Below are positions 17,471 to 27,652 of a DNA stretch of 64,000 nucleotides, piece by piece. A model generated the notes under the pieces. That model saw nothing but the letters and a program-made list of their open reading frames with translations. It searched no databases and was not told the DNA's origin. The number at the start of each line of letters is the position of its first letter. Position 1 is the stretch's first letter. A program made the position numbers and the translations under genes. Origin of the DNA: Leptospira wolbachii serovar Codice str. CDC (GTDB lineage: Bacteria; Spirochaetota; Leptospiria; Leptospirales; Leptospiraceae); assembly GCF_000332515.2 (NCBI RefSeq), contig NZ_AOGZ02000014.1:1504001-1568000 (forward strand), read 5' to 3'.

Positions 17471-18825
17471 TTATTTAGGAACTTCATAGTATCTCCTAAA
17501 AGAAGACCGATTTGAAGTCTCAGCTGGATTAGATCATAACGGTTTTGGATTTCATTTCGCATTACATCGCGGAGTCGCCTATCAACCGTTTGCAATTCAA
17601 TAATGGAAGCGGATCCAGTTTTATAGGCTTTTTCCATAATTTGATAATTCTCTTCAGCAATACGTTTACTTTCACGTGAAATATCATATAACTCTATCAA
17701 GTTGTTATGTTGTTGGATCAATTCAAAGAGATACAATCCAGTATTCTCGCGTAAAAACTGAGATTGGGATTTTGCTAATTTGATTTCAATTTTAGATTTA
17801 TCAAATTCGTTTTTAGACAACCAACGATTGAACAAAGGGAATCGAAATCCAAAATTACCACCAACATTAAAATCTGCATCGGAAGATCTAGCATACCGAC
17901 TAAAATCATTTCGACTATAATCATAAACTTCCATAGAGTTTGCCCATGTACCACTCAAACCCGAAAAAGATTCCCGATTGGACTGGTTGTAAACATTCAC
18001 AAAAAAATCAGGAACCCAAAGTTCGTTGAACCGAACCAACTTTTGGACTTCTAATATCTTCACTTGATTAATAGTCAAAATAATATCAAAATTAAGATCC
18101 GTTAAGTTCTTTTCATATTCAGTTAAAGTAGATTCCAAAGGAAGGATTTTGTAATCACGTTCTGGAATCTCTTTCAAAGAAACGTCTTTTAATAAAAACT
18201 TTCTTCTAAATATGGATTGGCTTTTTTGTTGATCTAACCTAGACTTGATTGCGTTGTATTTATAAAAGAAATAATCTACTTTAGAGTTTTGAGTCACTAA
18301 ATATGATTCAATTCCTTGTTTATAAAGTTTTTGAACAGTCTGAAATTGTTTGTCCGCATCCGATTCATTTGAAAAATCGTAATCATAGAATGCTAAAAGT
18401 TTCAGAGTCTCAGCATATTGAAATGCTTGGTCAAACAACTCTTTTTGGTATAAGGCTCGATATTCCAATAACAATCGTTCGTATTCCAATTCCAAAATCA
18501 AATTGGTCAGAACTGTATTTCCCTGGTCTTGGAAATTCCAATTAAGATTTAAAGATGTACTCCAACCCTTTCTATTATAACCATCTCCTCGTAGTGCTTC
18601 GAAAAAAGGAGAATGTTCTAAATTGACAGAAGGTAAATAACGTAAATTTTTTGAATCAATATCAACTTTTTTTCGTTCAATTTCCATCTCTTTCAATTTC
18701 AATTCATAAGACTTTTCTCCAACTAACTTAGGTAAGTCATGAAAATCTACCGCATCTGACCATAAATTAGAAACCAGAAAAATCGATACAAAAACAGTAA
18801 GTATATATAAATAAAAACGAATCAC
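17467..18825 (-). CDS. TolC-family outer-membrane efflux protein
   Basis: 452 residues, with an N-terminal signal peptide (about 1-23) followed by long Glu/Lys/Leu-rich alpha-helical coiled segments and short beta segments in two repeats, the pattern of TolC/OEP channels. The region with IIELQTVDRRLRDVM near residue 410 is typical of the second helix pair. The start is GTG at 18825, 8 bp after the ABC exporter stop. As last gene of the operon it should be the outer-membrane exit for the exporter encoded upstream. Confidence 0.82.
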   Translation of the reverse strand: MIRFYLYILTVFVSIFLVSNLWSDAVDFHDLPKLVGEKSYELKLKEMEIERKKVDIDSKNLRYLPSVNLEHSPFFEALRGDGYNRKGWSTSLNLNWNFQDQGNTVLTNLILELEYERLLLEYRALYQKELFDQAFQYAETLKLLAFYDYDFSNESDADKQFQTVQKLYKQGIESYLVTQNSKVDYFFYKYNAIKSRLDQQKSQSIFRRKFLLKDVSLKEIPERDYKILPLESTLTEYEKNLTDLNFDIILTINQVKILEVQKLVRFNELWVPDFFVNVYNQSNRESFSGLSGTWANSMEVYDYSRNDFSRYARSSDADFNVGGNFGFRFPLFNRWLSKNEFDKSKIEIKLAKSQSQFLRENTGLYLFELIQQHNNLIELYDISRESKRIAEENYQIMEKAYKTGSASIIELQTVDRRLRDVMRNEIQNRYDLIQLRLQIGLLLGDTMKFLNN

Positions 18826-18833
18826 TAAATCAA

Positions 18834-21800
18834 TTATCGGATCGCTTCCTGTTTGGAATGAAGTAATTGGTAAATTCCACCTTTAGAAAGCAATTCCCGG
18901 TGACTGCCCTTACCCTCCAATTTTCCTCGTTCCAATACAAAAATTTGGTCATAATTACGGATTGTATCTAATCTGTGGGCCACTGTGATGATGGTTGCTT
19001 CTGCAAAAACAGAATTTATATGAGACAGAATCCGGGCTTCCGTTTCCTTATCCAAAGAGGCAGTTGGCTCATCCAACAATAGGAGATTCGGTCTTTGTAA
19101 AAACAATCGAGCGAGTGACACTCTTTGTTTTTGTCCCCCAGAAAATATAAAACCTCTCTCAGAGATTTCCGTATCATAACCAAGCGGAAGTTTTACGATA
19201 TCGTCATGGATACAAGCAAGTTTGGCCGCCTCTACTACTTCGCTGAGTGTTGCTTCTGGTTTTGTGATCGAAATATTTTCTCTGACAGTTCCCGCAATCA
19301 AAGGATTCTCTTGGAAGAGCACACCAATTTTTGTTCGTAAACTTGGAAGCCAAATTTCATCCAAAGAAACATCATCAATGATAATTTCCCCTTCTTGTGG
19401 TTTATATAGACCAAGTATCAGTTTCAAAATTGTGGATTTTCCACTTCCACTCCGACCGACAAAGGCCACTTTTTTACCAGCTTGAATTTTAATTTTTAGA
19501 TTACGAATTCCTGATTCTGGTTTTAATGTATCATAAAAAAAAGTAAGATTATTAAACTCTATATTCCCTTTTACTTCCGGTAAATCCACTTTAAATAAAT
19601 TGTCTCTATCGGTCATTTCGCTATCCAGAGATTCAAAACTACGCAATCGATTCCAGGACATGTTGGCCTTTTGAAATTTCAAAAAATCATCATACAAAGA
19701 AACAATTGGATTTCGAATGTAAGCAACAAGACCAATGATCGCATACAAGGTTCCAAGGGTCATCTGGTCTTTCAGAATCAGAATACTGCCAACTAACATG
19801 ACTATGACGATAGTTATCTGTTTAAAAAATTCAGTATTAGTAAAAATCAAGTTAGAATAAAAAAGCTTTTTCCCTTCTGAATTCAATTGAGTCGTAAGTC
19901 TTTTTTCAAAATCCCAACGGTGAGAATATGTAGCACCTAGATTTTTGATTGTTTCAAAACCGTGGATGGTTTCTATGAAGTAACTTAGTGTTTCTGATTT
20001 TTTCAGTGATTCTTTTTTTGTTTCTTCAATGATTTTAGGAGTAAGTGCACGAAGGATTAACATCTCGGGCAAGATTAAAAAACCAATAATTACCAGCAAT
20101 AGTGGAGAAAGAAAGAGAAAGATAACAAATACCAACGAACTAAAAAGTAAGTCAAAAATTTTCATTGCACCTTGGTCAGAGAAAAATAAAATCACTGATT
20201 CAATCTCCTCCCAACGATTCAGGATCTCTCCTTTTCGATTCCTCTCAAAAAAGGAAATGGGTAAAGAAATCAATTTTACTAAAAAGCGAATGGCAATCGT
20301 CTGATTTACCCGATTACTCGTAAAAAAGATAACGTTGGACCGGAAGTAACCAAGAAAGGATTGAGAAAAACTAAGTAAAACAACAACTAAAACTACCGGA
20401 AGAAAAAACTCTTTGTTCTCTTGTAACAAAACAGCGTCGATCAAATACAAATTCACCAAAGGTATAAAAACTTCTAAACCTTTAATCACAAAACTTGCAA
20501 CAATACCTGCTTTTAAATATTGAATTGCAGGTAAAAAATATTCGGCAAGCCCAGAAAAAAATCTATTTTTCCATTCCCATTTTTGATCTGGTCTTACCTT
20601 AGGAATGAAATAGATAACTACATTCGAAGATTTTTGTTCCCATTCTTCTCGAGAAATACTCATCTCGCCATACTCTGGGTCAACGATGAGAACTTTTTTT
20701 GGCCCAATGGACTTCACGATTACGTACTTAGAATTCTCAAAAAAGTTTATGGCCGGATTGTTATTTAATTCTACCTCATGTTCTTTCCAATTTACAAAAT
20801 AACAGTCTCCTTTTCCTTCTCCAAAACTACTCTTCCAATGATTCGGCCTGATGTCTGGATCAAAATCAGGAAAAGCTGAATCCGCATCATAATCAGCAAA
20901 GGAAAATCCCCAATAACGAAATATCATTTTGCGACATGCATCACCAGATTGTGACTTACCATCTTGAAACAAAAATGGAAACCTTAATTGATTTCGTAGT
21001 GGCGGTGAAAATTTTAACTTAGGTAAAAAATGAAACTTATCTTCTTCATATATCGAAGATGTTTCGAATTTATCTTCTTCAATACCATCACCTAAGTTTA
21101 GTTTCCTTTCGCTCATAATCGAACGAATGGTGATCAATAGACTTTCTGATTTTTTGAAAAAACTTTCAGCATCTTTCGAAGAAAGTTCATAAACAAAACT
21201 TTCTTCCACAGCAGTCACTGTTGCATTTCTTACTTTTTTCTCCAACACCCCCATTTCACCTAACACAGAACCTGCTTCGACGAAGGAAAAATAATCTTTC
21301 TGCCAAGTAGATTTAGTGACCTTGAACCTTCCCGATCGAATAAAAAACAAAGAAGAACTTTTGTTTCCTTCTTTCATTAGTATTTGGCCAGAGGATATCT
21401 TTCGTTTTACTAAAACTTTGGCTAACTCTTGAATTTCTGGATTCGATAGTTTTCTAAAATAGGGATGGATTCTTAATTCATCACGAAGTTGTACGTTTTC
21501 TTTATATTCATTCCATAACTGCTTTTTAGTTTTATCAGATTCAATGAATTTTATAAATTGAGCTTGTGATAAAACGCGAACCTTCGAATTCTCTTCTACT
21601 TGGAATAGTTGTTTTTTTAATGAATCCGAAGATAATTCGGCAACTCCATAGAAAGAGCCTTCCGTTAAAGTTCGAATCAATAGTTCTTTTTCGTTAATTT
21701 TTAATTTAACTTGAATCCTACCCGTTTCAACAATTAGGATTGGTGTCGGCTCTAATTCATTTCCTCCTATCCTATCATTTGCGACAAGAGATCTAAATTC

Positions 21801-21896
21801 AAATAAACGAACTAACTTCTTCAACTCGTTAGTTGGTAGTGTAGATAAAAATTCATCCTCACTAACAACTCTAGGAATTTCTTTTAAGTTTTTCAA
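18834..21896 (-). CDS. HetC-like ABC exporter with cNMP domains and a degenerate C39 domain (second copy)
   Basis: 1020 residues. Domains in order: two cyclic-nucleotide-binding-like domains (about 25-125 and 145-255; the second has GEMGV and R223 in the phosphate cassette position), a C39-peptidase-like domain (about 305-430), six membrane helices (about 460-740) and an ABC ATPase (Walker A GRSGSGKS at 814-821, signature FSGGQKQR, Walker B LLLDEP, switch TVAHR). The C39 domain is catalytically dead: the Cys position is S317, the His position is K390, and only D406 remains. The start is TTG at 21896 with AGGA upstream. The architecture resembles cyanobacterial HetC. It probably pairs with the other ABC protein or with itself. 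Confidence 0.85.
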   Translation of the reverse strand: MKNLKEIPRVVSEDEFLSTLPTNELKKLVRLFEFRSLVANDRIGGNELEPTPILIVETGRIQVKLKINEKELLIRTLTEGSFYGVAELSSDSLKKQLFQVEENSKVRVLSQAQFIKFIESDKTKKQLWNEYKENVQLRDELRIHPYFRKLSNPEIQELAKVLVKRKISSGQILMKEGNKSSSLFFIRSGRFKVTKSTWQKDYFSFVEAGSVLGEMGVLEKKVRNATVTAVEESFVYELSSKDAESFFKKSESLLITIRSIMSERKLNLGDGIEEDKFETSSIYEEDKFHFLPKLKFSPPLRNQLRFPFLFQDGKSQSGDACRKMIFRYWGFSFADYDADSAFPDFDPDIRPNHWKSSFGEGKGDCYFVNWKEHEVELNNNPAINFFENSKYVIVKSIGPKKVLIVDPEYGEMSISREEWEQKSSNVVIYFIPKVRPDQKWEWKNRFFSGLAEYFLPAIQYLKAGIVASFVIKGLEVFIPLVNLYLIDAVLLQENKEFFLPVVLVVVLLSFSQSFLGYFRSNVIFFTSNRVNQTIAIRFLVKLISLPISFFERNRKGEILNRWEEIESVILFFSDQGAMKIFDLLFSSLVFVIFLFLSPLLLVIIGFLILPEMLILRALTPKIIEETKKESLKKSETLSYFIETIHGFETIKNLGATYSHRWDFEKRLTTQLNSEGKKLFYSNLIFTNTEFFKQITIVIVMLVGSILILKDQMTLGTLYAIIGLVAYIRNPIVSLYDDFLKFQKANMSWNRLRSFESLDSEMTDRDNLFKVDLPEVKGNIEFNNLTFFYDTLKPESGIRNLKIKIQAGKKVAFVGRSGSGKSTILKLILGLYKPQEGEIIIDDVSLDEIWLPSLRTKIGVLFQENPLIAGTVRENISITKPEATLSEVVEAAKLACIHDDIVKLPLGYDTEISERGFIFSGGQKQRVSLARLFLQRPNLLLLDEPTASLDKETEARILSHINSVFAEATIITVAHRLDTIRNYDQIFVLERGKLEGKGSHRELLSKGGIYQLLHSKQEAIR

Positions 21897-21898
21897 AA

Positions 21899-23002
21899 TT
21901 AATTCCTAGGATCTGCAGAACGAAATAAAATTTGATAGATGCTCTTTCTATCGATGACGATATCCGCAACTACCTTTAAACCGGGAAACAACCGGAATTC
22001 TTTACCATCTTGATTTAAATCTTGTGTACCTAAAATAAGAATCACGGAAAATGAATCTTTTTCTTTTGTATTGGGGATGATTTGTGAAACGGTTCCTTCC
22101 ACTACACCAAAATCATTTTGGTGGAAAGCTTTTACCTTGATCACTGATGTTAGTCCAATGCGGACGGCCCCGATATCTTTACTACTAACTTCGACTATTG
22201 CTTCTAATGGTTGACCTTCTTCCATTAAGGACGCAACCGTCTGACCTCGAATGATATTTTGTCCCACGTTATTGACAGAAAGTTCTCCAATGATACCGGA
22301 AAAAGGCATTCGTATGACTGCATTAGCAACTCTTTCTCGTTTTAACTTCGTATCACCTCGAAGACTCGAAATCACATTTTCTTCTCTTTGAATTTCGTCC
22401 TTTAAGTTCCCGAATTCTTCGTTAAACTCTAATAAACTTTGATCATAAATAAATTTTGCTCCAACACCGTTTTGAAAATCCATAAATGCTTTTTTTAAGC
22501 TTACGAATTTATTTAATACTCCACCCGACAAAGCAGATCCTGAATTGTTTTCTAAATTATAAGCTAAGTTTTTTAGTATCTTTTCCGCTTCTCTTTTATT
22601 TCGAATTAAACGTTGTAATTTTTTCTCTTCATAATCTAAGTTATTTGTATCTTTTGATAATTCAATTTGTTGCTCTGAAAATTCTAATTCCATTATGGGC
22701 TCACCTTTTTTAAGAAAGTCCCCAGATTTTACATATAGATTTGTCAGTGTTCCCGTTTCCAAAGCTTCTACCATGTGGTAGTTTCCCTTTGGTCGAATGG
22801 AACCTGTTGCTTGTACAACAACATCCACTCGTCCGAAAACTAAGAACAAAATAAAACAGATAAAAAATGCAGTGATGAGATAAATTCCTTTTCTCTCCCA
22901 ATTGGGTGCAGGGTGTTTTAATAACTCATCATAATAGGATGCTGAATGTCTTGATTCCCAGTTAGAATCAGTTTCTTTTATGTTTTTAAATTTTTTAAAC
23001 AT
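21899..23002 (-). CDS. HlyD-family periplasmic adaptor of a type I secretion system
   Basis: About 367 residues: one N-terminal membrane helix (about 38-58), a biotinyl-lipoyl half (VEALETGTLTNLYVKSGDFLKKGEPI, residues shown in part), a helical hairpin (about 110-220) and the C-terminal beta domain ending in FPGLKVVADI. This is the membrane-fusion protein that links an ABC exporter to a TolC channel. The frame opens at 23017, but ATG at 23002 has GAAGGGGA in front, reducing overlap with the upstream ABC gene to 8 bp. It sits between the two ABC genes, so it may serve both. Confidence 0.9.
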   Translation of the reverse strand: MFKKFKNIKETDSNWESRHSASYYDELLKHPAPNWERKGIYLITAFFICFILFLVFGRVDVVVQATGSIRPKGNYHMVEALETGTLTNLYVKSGDFLKKGEPIMELEFSEQQIELSKDTNNLDYEEKKLQRLIRNKREAEKILKNLAYNLENNSGSALSGGVLNKFVSLKKAFMDFQNGVGAKFIYDQSLLEFNEEFGNLKDEIQREENVISSLRGDTKLKRERVANAVIRMPFSGIIGELSVNNVGQNIIRGQTVASLMEEGQPLEAIVEVSSKDIGAVRIGLTSVIKVKAFHQNDFGVVEGTVSQIIPNTKEKDSFSVILILGTQDLNQDGKEFRLFPGLKVVADIVIDRKSIYQILFRSADPRN

Positions 23003-26000
23003 CTTTATCCCCTTCACTTAATGTTGGGAACAAATGGTAATAGAAACCTTTGGTTGTAATCAACTCAGCATGAGTTCCCATCTCTACAATCCGACCTTCA
23101 TCCAACACAATGATTTTATCAGCACTGACTGTACTGTGAAGTCTGTGAGAGATTTGAATGACCGTTCTATCCTGAAAGACTGTTTCCCACTGAGATTGGA
23201 TATGTGATTCTGTTTCAGAATCTAAGGCCGATGTTGGTTCATCTAAGAACAAAATACTTGGATTAGTCACTAAAGCTCTAGCGATTGCCAACCTTTGCCT
23301 TTGCCCACCTGAAAGGCCAATTCCCGATTCTCCAATTTTTGTTTCATATTTCATTGGAAATCTATCAACAAAATGATCAACAGAGGCTAATTTTGCACCA
23401 GCTAACAAAGATTCTTTGTTTAGGGATGGATTTTTTTTGGATAAATTTTCAGCGATAGTTCCAGAAAATAAAATTGGATGTTGTTCCACGGCTCCAAACT
23501 GAATTCTTACTTCTTCAGGATCTAATGTGGAAAGATCGAATGAGTCCACAAATACTTTTCCTTTACTTGGTGTGAGTGTTCCCATCATAACCCTCATCAA
23601 AGTGGATTTCCCACACCCACTCCTTCCCACAATAGCTATTTTTTCGCCTGCTTCTATTTCCAAATTGATATCAGAAAGTATATCGGGACTTGTTTCTGAA
23701 TAACGAAAACTAATATGGTCTAAGGTAATTTTTCCAGAAAGTCTGGGCAATTCACCAAAGGGTCGTTGGCTGACAATCTCTCCAGGAAGTGAATAAATTT
23801 CTGTCAGCCGTGCTCGAGACTCACGTAATTCGCTTAAATCTTCATATACATGACAAAGCCTAACTATCGGTTCCATCAAAAGTGAATAGAGCACCAAAAA
23901 AGCCAAAAAACTCCCCAAGGTCAATGATTCATCTAAAACATCACTTACACCGAATGTAATCACTGCTATCAGACCAATTTGTTCAAAGAATTTACTTATC
24001 AACTGCAAAACATGGACTCGTTTCCCAACTCGTAAGTTGGTGAGGATGGTTCTTGCTATTTCATTCAAACCTTTAGAAAGATAACGACTTTCCATCGCTG
24101 ATGATTTGATGAGTGGCATTCCTGCAAATAATGATAAGAAAAAGGAAGTAGTTTTCTTTTTTGATTCGAAACTATGTTTTTGTAATTTTTTGATTTTGGA
24201 ACTGGAACGAACAACAAACAATGAATAAACGATTAAAAAGAAAAGGCCAACAAAGGATAGGCTACTATCCAGACGAAATAAGATGAAAAGATAAATCGGG
24301 AGAGTCACTAAATCTAGAATCAAAAATAAACCAGATCTTTGTGTGATTTCTAATATCCTTTGGTTTTCTTTTAACCTTTGGGTAAAGTCACCCGTTTCAA
24401 ATTTACGGAATTCCGGTAAAGTTAAGTTGAGTATATGTTGGAAAAATCGTACAAAATAATTATATTCCAAACTTTGCATAAGCCCAATGGAAATTAGATT
24501 TCTAAATAAAGAAAACAGTGTTTGGAAAAATACCGCGAGAGCCACTCCAATCACTATGGTAAATAGAAAATTTCTATCCGAAAAGACTAATACCTGATCC
24601 ACCACTTGGCGTATCAAATAAGGTAAAGACAATGTTAAAAAGGCAGAAAATATTGTGGCAACCAAGATCCAACGAATTTCACTTCGTTTGGGACTAAACA
24701 AAGTTCGGAGTTCTTTAAAAAAGCTAATCAAACTAACATCGGCAGACATTGTGGCCGGTGCCGGTGAAAACTGCAATATCACTCCATCCCAAATATGTAA
24801 AAATTGAGAAATTGGAAGTTCGTAAACTCCTTTGATTGGATGTGAGATAAGAACCGCATCTAACTCTAAATCATATAGATACAACAAACAAGGAACACTT
24901 TCATCATCAGTAATAAAAACAGGATTTTCTAATTCAACAAGTTGGTCTGGAGAAAGGTGTTGTTGTTTGGTTAAAAAACCCAACTTCTCAAGCTCAATCG
25001 CTAATTCAAAAATACCAGGGACAATATTCCTACTTAACTCATTTTTAATCCTAATTTTCCAGTTTGTTGGGAGAGGTTTGTCGAATACTCTTAAAGCCAA
25101 TTCGGAACAAACTAGACCAACTAATGTATGTTCCTCTGTAGTGACTTGCTCTATGTATACTTTTTTAGTTGCCTTTCTAAATTCGAAACGTTTAGAGACA
25201 AACGGTCGTATTATATTTTCTTCTTTTTCTTTCGCCTTGTAAGTCGAATAACGAAGTAAACGTGACTGAACAATTTCTTCTAGTTTGTTTCCTTTTTCTA
25301 CACCAATAACCTTACGAAAAACAGAACCAGGTATTTTGTATAAATCGGAATCTTCTGAGGTTACTGCACTTGCTAATCGTTTCTGTTGTTTGAAGATAGC
25401 AATCTCACCAAGGATATCTCCCGAACGCATAATGGAGATAATCTTTCTTGGATTTTCTGTTCGAATCTGGATTTTCCCCGATCGAACAATGTATGCGGCG
25501 TCTCCTTCTTCCCCTTCCGCAAATATAAAATCTCCTTGTGGGACTTTTACTAACTGTATGGATTTGAGAATGAGTTTGATCTCTTCTGGTGATAGTTCAT
25601 CAAAGAAACTAAGTTTACGAACATAATGAAACTTTTCTTGTTCTTCTTCTCTATGTTTTGCTTTTTCTGCAATTTCTGGATGCGATTCAACTAACTTTAA
25701 AAAACGAGATGTAGGGAGTAAAAGTACTATAGAAGGCTCAAGTGCATAATAATCATGTTTAGACGGAGTTTTCGTGAGAGTGATTCTTTCCCCAATGGAT
25801 TCACCGACTTCAACAAAAGTATATCTACCCAAACTCAAGTCTTGTTTGTTTTGTTTCATTCCAAATCGACCAGTTAATACAAAATGAATGTATTCCGGCA
25901 TTTGGTTGGCTTTAATTAGATTTTGTCCTAACCGAACAAAACGTACTTCAATAAATGGTAGTAGGCTTTCCCTTTCTGCTTCGTCCAGTTCCGCTAGTAA

Positions 26001-26060
26001 ATAATTACTTCGAAACACTGTGCGGATTTTTTCAAGATTTCGCCTAACTTCAGATTGCAT
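22995..26060 (-). CDS. HetC-like ABC exporter with cNMP domains and a degenerate C39 domain (first copy)
   Basis: 1021 residues, same plan as its neighbour: two cyclic-nucleotide-binding-like domains (about 15-125 and 150-260; the second has GEIAIFKQQKRLASA), a C39-like domain (about 305-425), membrane helices (about 450-720) and an ABC ATPase with GRSGCGKS, LSGGQRQR, LFLDEP and ISHR. In the C39 part the catalytic Cys position is V314, no His is present at the second site and the Asp position is H407, so it cannot be a protease. HlyB-type exporters use such domains to hold cargo. First gene of the four-gene operon; no clear Shine-Dalgarno is seen before its ATG. Confidence 0.85.
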   Translation of the reverse strand: MQSEVRRNLEKIRTVFRSNYLLAELDEAERESLLPFIEVRFVRLGQNLIKANQMPEYIHFVLTGRFGMKQNKQDLSLGRYTFVEVGESIGERITLTKTPSKHDYYALEPSIVLLLPTSRFLKLVESHPEIAEKAKHREEEQEKFHYVRKLSFFDELSPEEIKLILKSIQLVKVPQGDFIFAEGEEGDAAYIVRSGKIQIRTENPRKIISIMRSGDILGEIAIFKQQKRLASAVTSEDSDLYKIPGSVFRKVIGVEKGNKLEEIVQSRLLRYSTYKAKEKEENIIRPFVSKRFEFRKATKKVYIEQVTTEEHTLVGLVCSELALRVFDKPLPTNWKIRIKNELSRNIVPGIFELAIELEKLGFLTKQQHLSPDQLVELENPVFITDDESVPCLLYLYDLELDAVLISHPIKGVYELPISQFLHIWDGVILQFSPAPATMSADVSLISFFKELRTLFSPKRSEIRWILVATIFSAFLTLSLPYLIRQVVDQVLVFSDRNFLFTIVIGVALAVFFQTLFSLFRNLISIGLMQSLEYNYFVRFFQHILNLTLPEFRKFETGDFTQRLKENQRILEITQRSGLFLILDLVTLPIYLFILFRLDSSLSFVGLFFLIVYSLFVVRSSSKIKKLQKHSFESKKKTTSFFLSLFAGMPLIKSSAMESRYLSKGLNEIARTILTNLRVGKRVHVLQLISKFFEQIGLIAVITFGVSDVLDESLTLGSFLAFLVLYSLLMEPIVRLCHVYEDLSELRESRARLTEIYSLPGEIVSQRPFGELPRLSGKITLDHISFRYSETSPDILSDINLEIEAGEKIAIVGRSGCGKSTLMRVMMGTLTPSKGKVFVDSFDLSTLDPEEVRIQFGAVEQHPILFSGTIAENLSKKNPSLNKESLLAGAKLASVDHFVDRFPMKYETKIGESGIGLSGGQRQRLAIARALVTNPSILFLDEPTSALDSETESHIQSQWETVFQDRTVIQISHRLHSTVSADKIIVLDEGRIVEMGTHAELITTKGFYYHLFPTLSEGDKDV

Positions 26061-26076
26061 TTATTTATCCGCTACA

Positions 26077-26220
26077 ATGAGGATTCGAGGCGCTAATCAG
26101 TGCCATTTTCGAAAAATTTCGCATCCATGTATTACTGTTACCATCGACGAAAATCGGGCTAGTCCTAAGCAGATAAAGGCCATCCGTTCAAAACTGGGTT
26201 TGAAATTGGAAAAAACTTGA
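26077..26220 (+). pseudogene. HicA-like toxin remnant (possible)
   Basis: A 47-residue frame reading MRIRGANQCHFRK, then HPCITVTI and a C-terminal KQIKAIRSKLGL. This follows the HicA pattern (RGSHH-F/Y, a beta strand ITVP, then a final helix), but the N-terminal helix is missing and the usual GSHH is GANQCH. No hicB-like gene follows. It lies in the only intergenic region over 300 bp (26061-26381); the rest of that gap shows no gene. Confidence 0.35.
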
Positions 26221-26381
26221 TTCTTTTGATTGTTTCTTAGGGAGTTGGGGGAAAGGAAAAATTCTTAGTGGATTTCCTTAATATTTTTTAGCTTCCGAGA
26301 AGTCATCCACCCACCAAAAGAAAAATGGCCTTTGGGCAGAGTGCGAGAATTGACAACCCGGAAGTTTTTTAAAACAGACTG

Positions 26382-27563
26382 TTATGCTTTCGGATTTTCT
26401 AAAACGATAGCAATTCCTTGGCCACCACCAATACAAAGTGAGGCAACTCCGTATTTAACTCCTCGTCTTTGCATTTCTAATGCAAGAGTCAAAGTCACAC
26501 GGTTACCTGAAGCTCCGAGTGGGTGTCCAATGGCAACAGCACCACCATTCACATTGGTATTTTTTGGATCGAGTCCCAATTCTTTTTGAACCGCTAGATA
26601 CTGTGCAGCAAATGCTTCGTTGATTTCAAAAAGACCGATGTCTTTTAAACTAAGTCCTGCTTTTTGTAAGGCAGCAGGGATAGCGATCGCTGGACCAATT
26701 CCCATCTTAGCCGGATCACAACCTGCATGTCCCCATGACTTTACAATCGCTAAAGGTTCTTTCCCTAATTTTTTGGCTTGGGATGCAGAAGCGACGATCA
26801 AGGCAGAGGCACCATCATTGATTCCAGAGGCATTTCCCGCAGTGACTGTTCCGTCTTTTTTGAAAGCTGGTTTTAAGTTAGCTAGTTTTGTTGCACCCGC
26901 TTTTCCTTTGATGAATTCATCCTTATCAAATACGATAGGATTTTTTCCACTAATCGTAATGGCATGAATCTCATCTTTTAAGATTCCTTTGTTTGTTGCT
27001 TCTTCGGCTCTTTCTTGAGAAGTTGCTGCCCAAAGGTCTTGTTCTTCTCTGGAGATTTTGTATTGGTCAGATAAGTTTTCAGCAGTCATTCCCATGGGAA
27101 GTTCTACATAAATGTCAGTTAAACCTGTCGCTAAAGAATCTTCAAATTCAGAATTTCCATAACGAACACCGAATCTTGCATTACGAACCACATAAGGTGC
27201 GTTACTCATTGATTCTACACCACCAGCCAGAACTGTATGTGCTTCACCTAACATAATTTTTTTTGCCGCTTGGATGACAGCTTCCATTCCAGAACCACAA
27301 AGCCTGTTGAGTGTGAGTGCAGGGCTCGCAATGGGGACTCCTGATTTTAAACCAATATGTCGTGCTAAATAGATTCCGTCTTTTCCCGTTGGGATTACAT
27401 TCCCAAAAATACTTTCTTCAATGAGAGATGGATCCACACCGGTTTTCTGAAGTGCTGCTTTGGAGACTTCTACTCCAAGGTCTACGGCACTCATATCTTT
27501 GAGAGTTCCGCCAAAACTACCGAATGCAGATCTAAGTCCGCCCAATATATAAACTTGTTCCAT
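26382..27563 (-). CDS. Thiolase (acetyl-CoA C-acyltransferase)
   Basis: 393-residue thiolase, normal for the family. It condenses or cleaves acyl-CoA thioesters in beta-oxidation or acetoacetyl-CoA formation. Catalytic residues are visible: nucleophile C89 in [10 protein letters not shown]347 in GHPLGASG and C377 in CIGGGQG. The sequence [11 protein letters not shown] near residue 315 is also typical. Whether it is biosynthetic (AtoB/PhaA) or degradative (FadA) cannot be decided here. It is monocistronic, divergent from the gene at 27653. Confidence 0.93.
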   Translation of the reverse strand: MEQVYILGGLRSAFGSFGGTLKDMSAVDLGVEVSKAALQKTGVDPSLIEESIFGNVIPTGKDGIYLARHIGLKSGVPIASPALTLNRLCGSGMEAVIQAAKKIMLGEAHTVLAGGVESMSNAPYVVRNARFGVRYGNSEFEDSLATGLTDIYVELPMGMTAENLSDQYKISREEQDLWAATSQERAEEATNKGILKDEIHAITISGKNPIVFDKDEFIKGKAGATKLANLKPAFKKDGTVTAGNASGINDGASALIVASASQAKKLGKEPLAIVKSWGHAGCDPAKMGIGPAIAIPAALQKAGLSLKDIGLFEINEAFAAQYLAVQKELGLDPKNTNVNGGAVAIGHPLGASGNRVTLTLALEMQRRGVKYGVASLCIGGGQGIAIVLENPKA

Positions 27564-27652
27564 AGATACCAGAAATAGGCAAATTTAGTCACCTGTCAGC
27601 TAAGAATTGAAATTTCACTTGAAAGGGAATCCAAGATGGATAGACTTCCTGC

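Noticed and set aside
24832..25626. Two plus-strand open frames as possible exporter cargo genes
   Set aside because: Both are antisense to the HetC-like gene, are rich in Ser/Asn shadow sequence and have no ribosome site or leader motif.
18834..26060. A heterocyst or differentiation role by analogy with HetC
   Set aside because: Only the domain layout is shared; Leptospira form no heterocysts.
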